64,000 nucleotides of DNA. It comes from Cannabis sativa. Its lineage: Eukaryota; Streptophyta; Magnoliopsida; Rosales; Cannabaceae. The DNA is taken from NCBI RefSeq assembly GCF_029168945.1, contig NC_083604.1, positions 65,240,211-65,304,210 on the forward strand. The letters run 5' to 3'. A program made the position numbers and the translations under genes. The first letter of the stretch is position 1, and every line of letters begins with the position of its first letter. The notes under the pieces were generated by a model that was not told the DNA's origin, did not search any database, and was given only the letters and a program-made list of their open reading frames with translations. Of the stretch, positions 9,782 through 20,599 are shown in pieces.

Positions 9782-12120
9782 TGTAACACCCTAACTAACA
9801 TAGGCGTATTACGTGATTTTTAAACATGCTGTGCAGCTCGTTGCTAATCAACGAGGTTTATGGAAAAACGTGATTAATTAATTTTTTTTTGCTTTTTTAA
9901 TTAAACTTATAAAACAATATTACAAAAGACTCGGGATCCCGATTATAAAATCATTTACAAAAAGATTTAACTGTTTAACTGATATACAAAATAAATGTGG
10001 TCTAGCGACCAGTTATAAAATCAACCTCGCTGTCCCGAGGATCGTACTCTCCAGGCCTAACTGCCCCGACATGTACAATCTTCACAAGCTCGCGCACGGT
10101 CCATCAGCTTTAGCCTTGCCTTTACCTACACATAAACGTAAAACTGTGAGTCGACAGACTCAGTAAGAAAAGCATAATAATACTCATACATAAATCCCGG
10201 TCATGATCAGACGCCCATACCCTTGATCATAACCCTAACTGCCGTGTCCAACACGATGCCGAGTCCGCCTTGCCGTGTCCAACACGGTACTAAGCCACTA
10301 CTGCCATGTCCAACATGGTGCCGAGTTCGAACGTTCATAGGGACGAGTACTATTGACACGTAACGGCTGATCGGTCGAGCCGGTCATACTCCGCCGCTGG
10401 TCATACTCCGGCTGTACCGACGTGTTACTATATCCTCACGATCGGTCGAGCCGGTCATACTCCGGCTGCTTGTCATACTCCGGCTGTACCGACGGGATAC
10501 GTCAATAGTACGGAACCACCAACCAAGTTTCGGCACGATCGGTCGAGCCGGTCATACTCCGCTGCCGGGTCATACTCCAGCCTGTACCGACGTGACAGGG
10601 TTGGATGGTTCGAAGCCAACATACATAACTAATGTAATCTAACAGGCTTCCTACATGCACGCTAAACATGTAATCTACATATGCATCTTGTTATACTAAT
10701 CTTACTCGGATTCCGAATTCGAGTGTCTTGGCCAACCCGATTTGGAACTTTAGCCGAGCGGATTACAGGCTCCTAAACCATAAAAATCACAACACTATAA
10801 GTGACACGCTAAATCACTTCCCGGGGACTTAAACTAGGAACTAAAAGTTTCCCTATCGATAAAAAGCATGGCAATACCCCCTAAAACATAAAAACGAGGA
10901 AAACTAGGGTTTCTGAAAATTCCCCAACCGGAATTCCGGTTCTGGGAATTATTGGACCCCCATCCGGAATTCCGGTTGCACAACCGGAATTCCGGTTCCT
11001 CGCAGGAAACACACAAAATTCCATAACTCAACCAAATCAAACCCAATTCATACCAAACCTTCCAGACCTGCTCTAAATACCCCAAAGAGTATTTTCAAAG
11101 CACTAAAACAACCCAGAATTCACAGATATGAAAAACACCATTAAAGCTCAAGCTTTGAGTTCTAAACTCAAACTTGAGCAAACCCCTCTAACATGCAATC
11201 AAACCTGATTAAATCTACTAAAACAAGCATATTACAACCTCTGAAAATAACTAAAACATCAAGCAACAACCCAGCAGCAGATTCACAACATTTTCTTCAA
11301 AAATCACATTTTTGCATAGAAAAATCATAATTTTAAATAATCTAACAATCAAGCATTACAAGAAGCTTAATTAAACTCTAATCAACATGCTTACATCTCA
11401 GAAAACAACAACAAAATCACAGCAGCAACAATATTACAAATTCATGCATGCATCATATCATTTTCATCATTTTTTCAACAAATTAAAGAAGGAAATAACA
11501 AGAGCTAACCTAGCTTGAAATGGACCTTAAAAGGAGATGAATTCACAATCAAAACTTCAAGGGAGAAGACCAATTCCTTGCTGCTCCAAGGTGGCCGAAA
11601 GAGGAGAGAGAGCTTGAGAGAGTTTTTGAAAATTTTCTCTTTTTTAAACTTTGTATTTTTTGTAAAATGAAGGGAATGAAATAAAAGCCACTTATAACAT
11701 TTCATTTCAGCCAATAAACAATAAAATAAATATTTATTTTTCAAATAACAAATTCACTAAAAGACAAAATACTAATGGGGCAAAAAGACCATTTTGCCCC
11801 TCCACACTAAAACCACATAAATCACACTAAAGGGGTATTTTTGGGAAATTCTAAATTCCCGGCCATTCCCGACATTCCCAATGTCTAATAAACCGTCCCA
11901 AACTACTAACATACTAAGTTGTGATTTCTACTGAGCCCAACACCGAGTTCCAAAATACCGGGCACCAGAAATGCAAAATATGAAAACTACTGAATGACAT
12001 AGCAATGCATTTCTGAATTCCATAAATAACAGTATAATAAATTATTTAAATAGCTATAAATAATTTCATAATTAATCAAGATTAACTGCTAATTTCCAAA
12101 TTAACTAAGCGGGCTTTACA
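9782..12120 (-). repeat. 3' LTR of Tekay element
   Basis: The 2339 bp LTR runs, on the plus strand, from TGTAACACCCTAAC to GGGCTTTACA. At about 10215-10610 it contains repeated units of the types GCCGTGTCCAACACG and CGGTCGAGCCGGTCATACTC. At 10926-10941 and 10982-10997 are perfect palindromes AACCGGAATTCCGGTT, with a near copy at 10962-10976. The 252-base and 240-base open frames inside it have no recognisable product. Confidence 0.93.
10215..10610. repeat. Tandem-like repeats within the Tekay LTR
   Basis: Two repeat types alternate: a short one built on GTGTCCAACACG (about three copies) and one built on GATCGGTCGAGCCGGTCATACTC with CTGTACCGACGTG (three copies). The equivalent block in the other LTR (about 17540-17915) has diverged and differs in small indels. 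Confidence 0.75.
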
Positions 12121-15100
12121 ACTATCCCCCCTTAAAAGGATTTCGTCCTCGAAATCTAACCTGAATAACTCTGGATATTGAGCTCTCATATCTGACTCTA
12201 GCTCCCAGGTGGCTTCCTCCACCTTGCTGTTTCTCCAGAGAACCTTGACCAATGCTATGGTCTTATTCCGAAGGACTTTATCCTTTCTATCCAGGATCTG
12301 CACTGGCTGTTCCTCATAAGTCATGTCTGGCTGTAGCTCAAGACTCTCATAACTGAGTATATGAGAGGGATCTGAAACGTATTTTCTCAACATTGAGACA
12401 TGGAATATGTTGTCAACTGCTGATAAGGCTGGAGGCAATGCTAACCGATATGCCACTTGACCTATCTTCTCGAGAATCTCGAAAGGTCCTGTAAATCTAG
12501 GGCATAACTTGCCTCTTTTCCCGAAACGTTTAATCCCCTTCATCGGAGATACCCGTAAAAACACATGGTCCCCTACTTGGAACTCAACATCTCTGCATTT
12601 CGGATCTGCGTAACTCTTCTGTCTGCTCTGTGAGGCAAGCATTCTAGCTTTTATCTTCTCTATTGCCTCATTGGTCCGCTGCACTAACTCTGGACCTAGG
12701 TATTTCCTCTCCCCTGTCTCATCCCAGTGGATGGGAGATCTACATTTCCTACCGTATAACAGTTCATAGGGAGCCATCCCTATCGTCCTCTGATAACTGT
12801 TGTTGTAAGAAAATTCTATCAACGGTAGATATTTATTCCATGAGCCTTCAAAGTCCATAACACAGGCTCTCAACATGTCCTCCAATATCTGAATTGTCCT
12901 TTCGGACTGACCATCTCTCTGAGGATGGAATGCTGTACTAAATTTCAGCCTTGTACCCATTGCCCGTTGCAAACTTTGCCAAAATTTGGAGGTGAACTTC
13001 GGATCCCTGTCCGAAACTATAGACTTCGGTACTCCGTGAAGTCTTACGATCTCCCTAACATACAATTCTGCCAACTGATCTACTGTAAATGTTGTTCTAA
13101 CCGGCAGAAAATGAGCAGATTTCGTAAATCGATCCACCACTACCCAGATGGAATCATACAAACCCGTGGTCCTAGGTAACCCGACCACAAAATCCATCGT
13201 GATATCTTCCCATTTCCATTCTGGTAGGGTTAGAGGCTGCAACACCCCTGCTGGTCTCTGATGTTCAGCCTTAATCTGCTGACAAGTGAGGCATCTCGAT
13301 ACGAATTCTACCAAATTCTTCTTCATACCGATCCACCAGAAGTACGGTTTCAAATCTTGGTACATCTTAGTGGTGCCGGGATGCAGAGAATACGGGGTAG
13401 AATGAGCCTCCTCAAAGATCTCATTCCTAAGTTCCACACTATTCGGAACACAAACCCTGGCTTTATACAAAAGCATCCCACTGTCTGACACTGAAAAATC
13501 CTTGGCTTGACCAGCCAACACCTCATCTCTGACCTTTACTAAATCTGGATCCGTCATTTGAGCAACTTTTATTCTTTCCAACAGGTCAGATTGCAGCGTT
13601 AAGTTGTGAAGCTGACCCACCACAAACTCAATGCTGGATCTAACCATATCCTCTGCTAGCTGAGGTGAGATCTGAACCATACTAGCTACTTGCCCGGGAC
13701 CCTTTATGCTCAGGGCATCGGCCACTACATTGGCTTTTCCGGGATGATAGAGGATCTCACAATCGTAATCTTTCACTAATTCCAACCAACGCCTTTGTCT
13801 CATATTCAAATCCTTCTGAGTAAAGAAATATTTGAGACTTTTATGGTCGGTATAGATCTCACACTTTTCCCCGTAAAGATAATGCCGCCAAATCTTCAAT
13901 GCGAAAACCACCGCGGCCAACTCTAGATCATGAGTCGGGTATCGCTGTTCATAATCCTTTAACTGACGGGAGGCATAAGCGATAACCCGATCGACTTGCA
14001 TCAACACACACCCCAAACCCTGTTTGGATGCGTCACAATAAACTACGAATTTCTCCTTGTCTGAAGGCAAAGCTAGCACTGGAGCTGTAATCAACCTCCG
14101 CTTTAGCTCCTGAAAACTAGCTTCGCACTTATCTGACCAGATAAATCGCTGATTCTTCTTTGTAAGCTCGGTTAGGGGCATTGAAATTTTAGAAAACCCT
14201 TCCACGAACCTACGGCAGTACCCAGCTAAACCCAAGAAGCTTCTGATCTCAGTCACTGTCTTCGGTCTCGGCCAATCCCTGATGAATTCGATCTTCCCGG
14301 GATCCACCTTGATCCCATCTTTGCTCACAATGTGCCCCAGGAAAGACACCTGAGATAGCCAGAACTCACATTTCTTGAACTTGGCATAAAGCTTATGTTC
14401 TCGAAGCCGTTGCAGTACCATTTGAAGATGTAACTCATGCTCCTCTTCTGATTGAGAGTACACGAGGATGTCGTCGATAAACACAATCACACAGATATCG
14501 AGGAAATCCTTGAATACTCTATTCATCAGGTCCATGAATGCTGCAGGAGCATTGGTTAGTCCGAATGACATAACCAAAAATTCGTAATGTCCATACCTAG
14601 TGCGGAAAGCCGTCTTCGGAATGTCCTCCTCTCGGATTCTCAACTGATGATAACCCGAACGGAGATCAATCTTAGAAAAGACCGTCTTCCCCTGAAGCTG
14701 ATCGAACAAATCATCGATCCTAGGTAATGGATATTTATTCTTCACCGTCAGCTTGTTCAATTCTCTGTAGTCGATGCACATCCTCATAGATCCATCTTTC
14801 TTCTTGACGAATAAAACCGGGGCTCCCCAGGGTGACACACTGGGCCGAATAAACCCTATGTCAAGCAACCCTTGGAGCTGAATCTTTAATTCTTTAAGTT
14901 CAGCTAGAGCCATTCTATACGGGGCTTTGGAAACCGGTTCCACCCCTGGTGCCAAGTCTATCACGAAGTCAATCTCCCGCTGAGGTGGTAACCTTGGAAG
15001 TTCTTCGGGAAAAACATCCAAAAATTCCCGAACCACCCTGATGTCCTCTGGCTGAATGGTATCTGGCCGAGTGATGTCCACCACCACGACCAGAAACCCT

Positions 15101-15627
15101 AAACAACCGCCATGCAATAAATCTCTAGCTGACATGGCCGAAATCACCGGGATCCGGGATCCCTGAACTGAACCAACAAACACAAATGGTTCTTCACCTT
15201 CCGGTTGGAAGATCACCATCTTCCTTTTACAATCTTTGCTCGCCGAATATTTAGATAGGAAATCCATTCCTAAAATAATGTCGAATTCGACTAGACTCAT
15301 CTCTATCAGATCAGCACTTAACTCTCTACCATCTATCCTGATCGGCATAGACCTAATCCACCTATTGGAGATAACCAATTCTCCGCCAGGTAATAGGGTT
15401 CCAAACCCTGATTCATATCTATCATACGGTCTATCTAATTTACTAAAGACTCTGGCCGCCACATAAGAATGCGTAGCCCCAGAATCAAACAGCACTGAAT
15501 ATAGCGAGTTACTAATAGAAAGCTGACCTGTGACAACTGATGGGCTGGCATCTGCATCAGCCTGAGTGATAGCGAACACCCTGGCTGGAGTGGGTATCGC
15601 TGGAGCTCTCGGTGCCTCTGATCGGAG
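12082..15627 (-). CDS. pol: Tekay pol polyprotein: PR-RT-RNH-INT-chromodomain
   Basis: The frame is open from just after the TAG at 15628-15630 down to 12082, about 1180 codons. The first codons lack an ATG (the codon at 15579 is GTG), so pol must be made as an extension of gag. Landmarks in order: protease [10 protein letters not shown] near residue 30; reverse transcriptase [20 protein letters not shown] and catalytic FIDDILVYS; RNase [24 protein letters not shown] and ADALSIK (usually ADALSRK); integrase zinc motif [10 protein letters not shown]...CLTCQQIK, core [16 protein letters not shown] and [12 protein letters not shown]; and a tail [17 protein letters not shown] resembling a chromodomain. 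All catalytic motifs are intact. The last 13 codons overlap the polypurine tract and 3' LTR. Confidence 0.93.
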   Translation of the reverse strand, partial: LRSEAPRAPAIPTPARVFAITQADADASPSVVTGQLSISNSLYSVLFDSGATHSYVAARVFSKLDRPYDRYESGFGTLLPGGELVISNRWIRSMPIRIDGRELSADLIEMSLVEFDIILGMDFLSKYSASKDCKRKMVIFQPEGEEPFVFVGSVQGSRIPVISAMSARDLLHGGCLGFLVVVVDITRPDTIQPEDIRVVREFLDVFPEELPRLPPQREIDFVIDLAPGVEPVSKAPYRMALAELKELKIQLQGLLDIGFIRPSVSPWGAPVLFVKKKDGSMRMCIDYRELNKLTVKNKYPLPRIDDLFDQLQGKTVFSKIDLRSGYHQLRIREEDIPKTAFRTRYGHYEFLVMSFGLTNAPAAFMDLMNRVFKDFLDICVIVFIDDILVYSQSEEEHELHLQMVLQRLREHKLYAKFKKCEFWLSQVSFLGHIVSKDGIKVDPGKIEFIRDWPRPKTVTEIRSFLGLAGYCRRFVEGFSKISMPLTELTKKNQRFIWSDKCEASFQELKRRLITAPVLALPSDKEKFVVYCDASKQGLGCVLMQVDRVIAYASRQLKDYEQRYPTHDLELAAVVFALKIWRHYLYGEKCEIYTDHKSLKYFFTQKDLNMRQRRWLELVKDYDCEILYHPGKANVVADALSIKGPGQVASMVQISPQLAEDMVRSSIEFVVGQLHNLTLQSDLLERIKVAQMTDPDLVKVRDEVLAGQAKDFSVSDSGMLLYKARVCVPNSVELRNEIFEEAHSTPYSLHPGTTKMYQDLKPYFWWIGMKKNLVEFVSRCLTCQQIKAEHQRPAGVLQPLTLPEWKWEDITMDFVVGLPRTTGLYDSIWVVVDRFTKSAHFLPVRTTFTVDQLAELYVREIVRLHGVPKSIVSDRDPKFTSKFWQSLQRAMGTRLKFSTAFHPQRDGQSERTIQILEDMLRACVMDFEGSWNKYLPLIEFSYNNSYQRTIGMAPYELLYGRKCRSPIHWDETGERKYLGPELVQRTNEAIEKIKARMLASQSRQKSYADPKCRDVEFQVGDHVFLRVSPMKGIKRFGKRGKLCPRFTGPFEILEKIGQVAYRLALPPALSAVDNIFHVSMLRKYVSDPSHILSYESLELQPDMTYEEQPVQILDRKDKVLRNKTIALVKVLWRNSKVEEATWELESDMRAQYPELFRLDFEDEILLRGDSCKARLVNLEISS
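12121..12136 (-). other. Polypurine tract of Tekay element
   Basis: Element-sense TTTAAGGGGGGATAGT ends directly at the 3' LTR start (TGTAAAGCCC). This is the expected site of plus-strand priming. Here it also lies inside the pol reading frame. Confidence 0.85.
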
Positions 15628-16845
15628 CTAGGGACAGTCCCTCTTGAAGTGTCTGGGCATGCCACAGTGAAAGCATCCCTGACCTTTGCACTCACCCCGA
15701 TGGTGCCTCTTGCAGCTAGGGCACTCGGGATAGGAGAATCGGGTCTCAGTACCCCCAGGACGACTCCCTCTGTTCTGGTTCCCCCGGAACCTCTTGTTCT
15801 GACTCGAGCCACCAGAAGCAGTGGGTGCTCTCTTCCTCTGATCAATGGCCGAACCACTACTCCCCCTGCTAAAACCTGATGCAGGAGGGGTAGGAGCCCT
15901 GCCACTCACCGGCGTACTAGCTGACTCCGAAATACACCCAACTGCGCCCTCAGCTCGCAGTGCCTTCTCCACCATCTGAGCATAGGTGGTGCTGTCGTCT
16001 GTGGTGATCATCAAATCATGTTTGATCTTGGCATTCAACCCGTCCAGATACTTCTCTTTCTTGCTGAAGTCGGTCGGCACAATTCCCGAGGCTAACCTCG
16101 CCAACCGGTCAAACTGGGTAGTATACTCAGTGACGCTCATATTCTCACGCTGGGTTAGGTGAGCGAACTCTTTCCTCTTGGCGCTTCTGACCGCCTCATT
16201 ATAGTACTTAGCGTTGAAGAGTTCCTGGAACCTTTCCCAGGTCATGGTGGTGACGTCATGGATCTGAGACACCATGTCCCACCAGACCAGAGTGTCCTCC
16301 TGGAACTGGAAAGTGGCACACACCACTCTGTCGTTACCGGTGACACCCATGAAATTCAGGATCTTAGTAATCACCGTCAGCCACTGCTCGGCTTTCATTA
16401 CGTCCGGACCTCCCAGGAAAACCGGAAGTGCTTGCTTCCGGAACCGTTCGTGCAGAGGTTCCAATCTATTGGCCGCCACCACTATCTCGGCTTGGGCAGC
16501 AGGGGCAGGTGCCACTGGAACTATGGGCACTGGAACTGCAGGAGCACCCTGCTGTCTCAACCTCTGAATCTCGAGGTCTTGCTCTTCAATCCGGGCTTGC
16601 ATTTCCGCAAACCGAACCTCCCAGTTCTGGGCTCCCTGATCGGCTGAGGGAGCCTGGGCAGCCTGTGGCGGGTTCTCATCACCCCGACCACGAGCCCTGC
16701 CTCGGGGACTTCTACCTCGGCCCTTAGCAGGTGGGGGAAACTGAGCTCCCTGTCCTTGGTTCGACCCCACTGAGTTGCCCTGACTCCTGGTAGTCCGCCT
16801 GGCGTCCATCTGATTAGAACCGCCTGCGAAACCAAGAGTTGTCAT
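15628..16845 (-). CDS. gag: Tekay Gag
   Basis: A 405-residue frame starts at ATG 16845 and ends at TAG 15628. It has a basic, Pro/Gln-rich N-terminus, a helical segment (ENWEVRFAEMQARIEEQDLE type), and the retrotransposon gag core with PVFLGGPDVMKAEQWL, TLVWWDMVSQ, ERFQELFNAKYYNEAVR and MSVTEYTTQFDRLARLA. A Ser/Gly/Arg-rich hinge follows. It closes with a CCHC zinc knuckle, CFHCGMPRHFKRDC. Gag forms the particle and binds RNA. The stop falls three residues after the knuckle, in the same frame as pol, so this may be a recent nonsense change or a readthrough stop. Confidence 0.92.
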   Translation of the reverse strand: MTTLGFAGGSNQMDARRTTRSQGNSVGSNQGQGAQFPPPAKGRGRSPRGRARGRGDENPPQAAQAPSADQGAQNWEVRFAEMQARIEEQDLEIQRLRQQGAPAVPVPIVPVAPAPAAQAEIVVAANRLEPLHERFRKQALPVFLGGPDVMKAEQWLTVITKILNFMGVTGNDRVVCATFQFQEDTLVWWDMVSQIHDVTTMTWERFQELFNAKYYNEAVRSAKRKEFAHLTQRENMSVTEYTTQFDRLARLASGIVPTDFSKKEKYLDGLNAKIKHDLMITTDDSTTYAQMVEKALRAEGAVGCISESASTPVSGRAPTPPASGFSRGSSGSAIDQRKRAPTASGGSSQNKRFRGNQNRGSRPGGTETRFSYPECPSCKRHHRGECKGQGCFHCGMPRHFKRDCP

Positions 16846-17067
16846 ATCAGGTCGTATTCAAGGAGAGCTTACTAATGCCGCTTAATTTGGAAATTAAAAA
16901 CAAAACATGCGCCTATTCTACTATCAGGCTACTAACATGCTTCCTAATAGGCTTTTCTTTTTCATAACTGAATAAAATAAACTACTAAAGCAATAAAGGC
17001 TTACTGAACCGTGAAACGAGCTAACTGCTGATGATGATTGTACATGTCGTGACGATCTTCGGAAGAC

Positions 17068-17092
17068 AACCTGGCAGCTCTGATACAAAATT
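17068..17092 (-). other. Primer-binding site of Tekay element
   Basis: Next to the 5' LTR, element-sense sequence reads AATTTGTATCAGAGCTGCC. TGGTATCAGAGC is the usual match to initiator Met tRNA. This copy has TTTGTATCAGAGC, so the first bases have changed. Confidence 0.75.
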
Positions 17093-19429
17093 TGTAACAC
17101 CCTAACTAACATAGGCGTATTACGTGATTTTTAAACATGCTGTGCAGCTCGTTGCTAATCAACGAGATTTATGGAAAAACGTGATTAATTAAAATTTTTT
17201 TGCTTTTTAATTAAACTTATAAAACAATATTACAAAAGACTCGGGATCCCGATTATAAAATCATTTACAAAAAGATTTAACTGACTGATATACAAAATAA
17301 ATGTCGCCTAGCGACCAGTTACAAAATCAGCCTCGCTGTCCCGAGGATCGTACTCTCCAGGCCTAACCGCCCCGACATGTACAATCTTCACAAGCTCGCT
17401 CACGGTCCATCAGCTTTAGCCTTGCCTTTACACACACATAAACGTAAAACTGTGAGTCGACAGACTCAGTAAGAAAAGTATAATAATACTCATACATAAA
17501 TCCCGGTCCTGATCAGACGCCCATACCCCTGATCATAACCCTAACTGCCGTGTCCAACACGATACTGAGTCCCGCTACTACCGTGTCCAACACGATACTG
17601 AGCCACTACTGCCATGTCCAACATGGTACTGAGTTCTGAACGTTCATAGGGACGGTACTATTGACACGTAACAGCCTGATCGGTCGAACCGGTCATACTC
17701 CGACTGCTGGTCATACTCCAGCCTCTACCGACGTGTTACTATATCCTCCTGATCAGTCAAACCGGTCATACTCCGGCTGCTGGTCATACTCCAGCCTGTA
17801 CCAACGGGATACGTCAATAGTACGGAACCACCAACCAAGTGTCAGCCTGATCGGTCGAACCGGTCATACTCATTCTTGGTCATACTCCAGCCTGTACCGA
17901 CGTGACAGGGTTGGATGGTTCGAAGCCAACATACATAACTAATGTAATCTAACGGGCTTCCTACATGCACGCTAAACATGTAATCTACATATGCATCTTG
18001 TTATACTAATCTTACCGGATTCCGAATTCGGGTGTGCTTAGGTCAACTTATTTGGAACTTTAGTGACGGCGGATTACAGGCTCCTAAACCATAAAAATCA
18101 CAACACTATAAGTGACACGCTAAATCACTTCCCGGGGACTTAAACTAGGAACTAAAAGTTTCCCTATCGATAAAAAGCATGGCAATACCCCCTAAAACAT
18201 AAAAACGAGGAAAACTAGGGTTTCTGAAAATTCCCCAACCGGTAGACCGGTTCTGGGAATTATTGGACCCCCATCCGGAATTCCGGTTGCACAACCGGAA
18301 TTCCGGTTCCTCGCAGGAAACACACAAAATTCCATAACTCAACCAAATCAAACCCAATTCATACCAAACCTTCCAGACCTGCTCTAAATACCCCAAAGAG
18401 TATTTTCAAAGCACTAAAACAACCCAGAATTCACAGATATGAAAAACACCATTAAAGCTCAAGCTTTGAGTTCTAAACTCAAACTTGAGCAAACCCCTCT
18501 AACATGCAATCAAACCTGATTAAATCTACTAAAACAAGCATATTACAACCTCTGAAAACAACTAAAACATCAAGCAACAACCCAACAACAGATTCACAAC
18601 ATTTTCTTCAAAAATCACATTTTTGCATAGAAAAATCATAATTTTAAATAATCTAACAATCAAGCATTACAAGAAGCTTAATTAAACTCTAATCAGCATG
18701 CTTACATCTCAGAAAACAACAACAAAATCACAACAGCAACAATATTACAAATTCATGCATGCATCATATCATTTTCATCATTTTTTCAACAAATTAAAGA
18801 AGGAAATAACAAGAGCTAACCTAGCTTGAAATGGACCTTAAAAGGAGATGAACTCACAATCAAAACTTCAAGGGAGAAGACCAATTCCTTGCTGCTCCAA
18901 GGTGGCCGAAAGAGGAGAGAGAGCTTGAGAGAGTTTTTGAAAATTTTCTCTTTTTTAAACTTTGTATTTTTTGTAAAATGAAGGGAATGAAATAAAAGCC
19001 ACTTATAACATTTCATTTCAGCCAATAAACAATAAAATAAATATTTATTTTTCAAATAACAAATTCACTAAAAGACAAAATACTAATGGGGCAAAAAGAC
19101 CATTTTTCCCCTCCACACTAAAACCACATAAATCACACTAAAGGGGTATTTTTGGGAAATTCTAAATTCCCGGCCATTCCCGACATTCCCAATGTCTAAT
19201 AAACCGTCTCAAACTACTAACATACTAAGTTGTGATTTCTACTGAGCCCAACACCAAGTTCCAATACCGGGCACCGGAAATACAAAATATGAAAACTACT
19301 GAATGACATAGCAATGCATTTCTGAATTCCATAAATAACAGTATAATAAATTATTTAAATAGCTATAAATAATTTCATAATTAATCAAGATTAACTGCTA
19401 ATTTCCAAATTAACTAAGCGGGATTTACA
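17093..19429 (-). repeat. 5' LTR of Tekay element
   Basis: The 2337 bp LTR starts TGTAACACCC and ends GGGATTTACA in plus-strand view. It aligns with 9782-12120 throughout. Differences concentrate in the first 950 bp and in one palindrome that reads AACCGGTAGACCGGTT here. Element transcription would start in this copy, but I do not see a convincing TATA box. Confidence 0.93.
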
Positions 19430-19434
19430 ATAAC
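19430..19434. repeat. Target-site duplication of Tekay element, right
   Basis: ATAAC follows the terminal TTTACA of the LTR and matches 9777-9781. Confidence 0.92.
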
Positions 19435-19623
19435 GGTTGTAATTGAATGCCCCCAAAAATTTTAAACATGCGTGTATAACGACAAATAACACATATATAA
19501 CAGTAGTTTGTTCATCCATCCCACCGAAGCACATATATTCGCAGAACCTACTTCACTATGGTTGCATATTGAAGATATTCAAACTCCACTAATCATTAAT
19601 AGTTAATTTATAAGAGAAGTTAC
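19435..19623 (-). other. CACTA intron part upstream of the Tekay insertion
   Basis: This piece begins with the interrupted block GGTTGTAATTG and ends at a donor read on the minus strand as CGAG|GTAACT (19624|19623). Together with 9716-9776 it forms one CACTA intron. About 180 bp of it resembles 33240-33440 in the same element, including TATTCGCAGAACCTACTTCACTA. Confidence 0.6.
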
Positions 19624-20599
19624 CTCGGTTGTTAGGATTAAGTGTTTAGGCCAAGGAAGGAACATCTGTGATACGTCCCTAACATATCTGCACCCTTCAA
19701 TTGGGATTGGGCCTGATATCATTAAAGAAAGCATGTTAAATTTCCTCTTCATCACTAACCAGGGAGGAAGATTGTACATAACTAGGAAGACAGGCCATGA
19801 ACTATGACGACTACTTAGAGATCTATGTGGATTTACTCCATCCGCAGACAGACCGAGACGAATGTGTCTTGGTTCAGATTTGAATTCAGGATTTATGTAG
19901 TTTACTTTTTTCCAAGCTTGGGAATCTCCAGGATGTCTGAGTTTTCCATCTTTCACTCTCTTGGTCTCATGCCAAATCAAATTTTCAGAATGTTCTGCAC
20001 TACGATATAATCATTTCAGTCGCGGAATCAAAGGCATGTACCACATCACTTTTTGGGGAATAAGTTTCCTATTCTCCTTACTCTTGTTTACTTTATGGCG
20101 GGATAAACCGCAAGTCGAGCAATAATTCATGTCTGCATATTCCTTACGATATAAAATGCAATCATTCGGACATGCATGAATTTTTTCATACTTCAATCCT
20201 ATAGAATTTAACTTTTTTTTCACTTCATAAGTAGATTCCGGAAAGCAGTTGGAAAATGGTAAGATATCTTTAAAAGCAGCTAAAAATTGAGTAAAAACAT
20301 TTATCGCTCACTCCATTTTCTGCTTTTATGTTGTAAAACTTTACCATTGTTGGTAATCTTAGTTTTTTACAACCATCGAACAGGGGTTTACCAGCATCAC
20401 TAAGAAAATTATCGAATTTCTCAAGATCATTAAGAAATTCCTCCTGTGCTTCGTTAAGCAAGTCCAATGGATAATCATCGAAACCATTACCCTCGATATC
20501 ATCTACGTCCCACTTTCCTAATGGATATGGATCATCAGGTAAATGTTCGCCACGGTAATACCAATTAGTATAACTTCTATTGAAACCTCGTAAATACAC
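19624..20599 (-). pseudogene. CACTA TNP2-type transposase, middle part, fused to second-gene segment
   Basis: Minus-strand frames 20599-20270, 20223-20011 and 19980-19624 are collinear TNP2 (Transposase_21 family). They include GFNRSYTNWYYRGEH, KIHACPNDCILYRKEY, MNYCSTCGLSRHKV, MWYMPLIPRLK, LIWHETKRVKDGKLRHPGDS, LGLSADGVNPHRSLSSRHSS, YNLPPWLVMKRKF and MLSLMISGP. A frameshift lies near 20250 and a TGA at 20011. Straight after ISGP the sequence changes to IPIEGCRYVRDV and FLPWPKHLIL, which resembles the region before the Ulp1 domain in the second CACTA gene. The rest of the transposase, with its catalytic core, is absent. An internal deletion joining the two genes is the simplest reading. Confidence 0.8.
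20595..20599. repeat. Target-site duplication of solo copia LTR, left
   Basis: TACAC precedes TGTTGGGTTTT. The same 5 bp follow the outer LTR end at 32731-32735. The transposase codons on the two sides are continuous once one copy is ignored. Confidence 0.92.

Larger units (their letters stand above)
9782..19429 (-). mobile_element. Complete Tekay/Del-type Ty3/gypsy retrotransposon
   Basis: It has LTRs at 9782-12120 and 17093-19429, a 5 bp TSD (ATAAC), a primer site related to initiator Met tRNA, a polypurine tract, and long gag and pol frames on the minus strand. Domain order in pol is protease, reverse transcriptase, RNase H, integrase, chromodomain-like tail. LTRs of about 2.3 kb plus this order fit the Tekay (Del) chromovirus clade. 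Gag and pol share one frame, separated by a single TAG. The LTRs differ mainly in a repeat-rich block, so the insertion is not brand new, but the coding region is remarkably intact. It sits in an intron of the CACTA element. Confidence 0.95.

Noticed and set aside
10215..10610. CRISPR-like spaced repeats
   Set aside because: Repeats are diverged, spacers are not uniform, and the block lies in a plant LTR.
10834..11744. Minus-strand frames of 83 and 79 codons, repeated at 18145 and 18816
   Set aside because: They are copies of the same LTR sequence. Duplication comes from the two LTRs, and no known domain is seen.
12663..13488. Plus-strand frames of 65-84 codons
   Set aside because: Shadows of the Tekay pol gene on the minus strand.
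15649..16727. Several plus-strand frames of 76-162 codons
   Set aside because: Shadows of the minus-strand Tekay gag gene.
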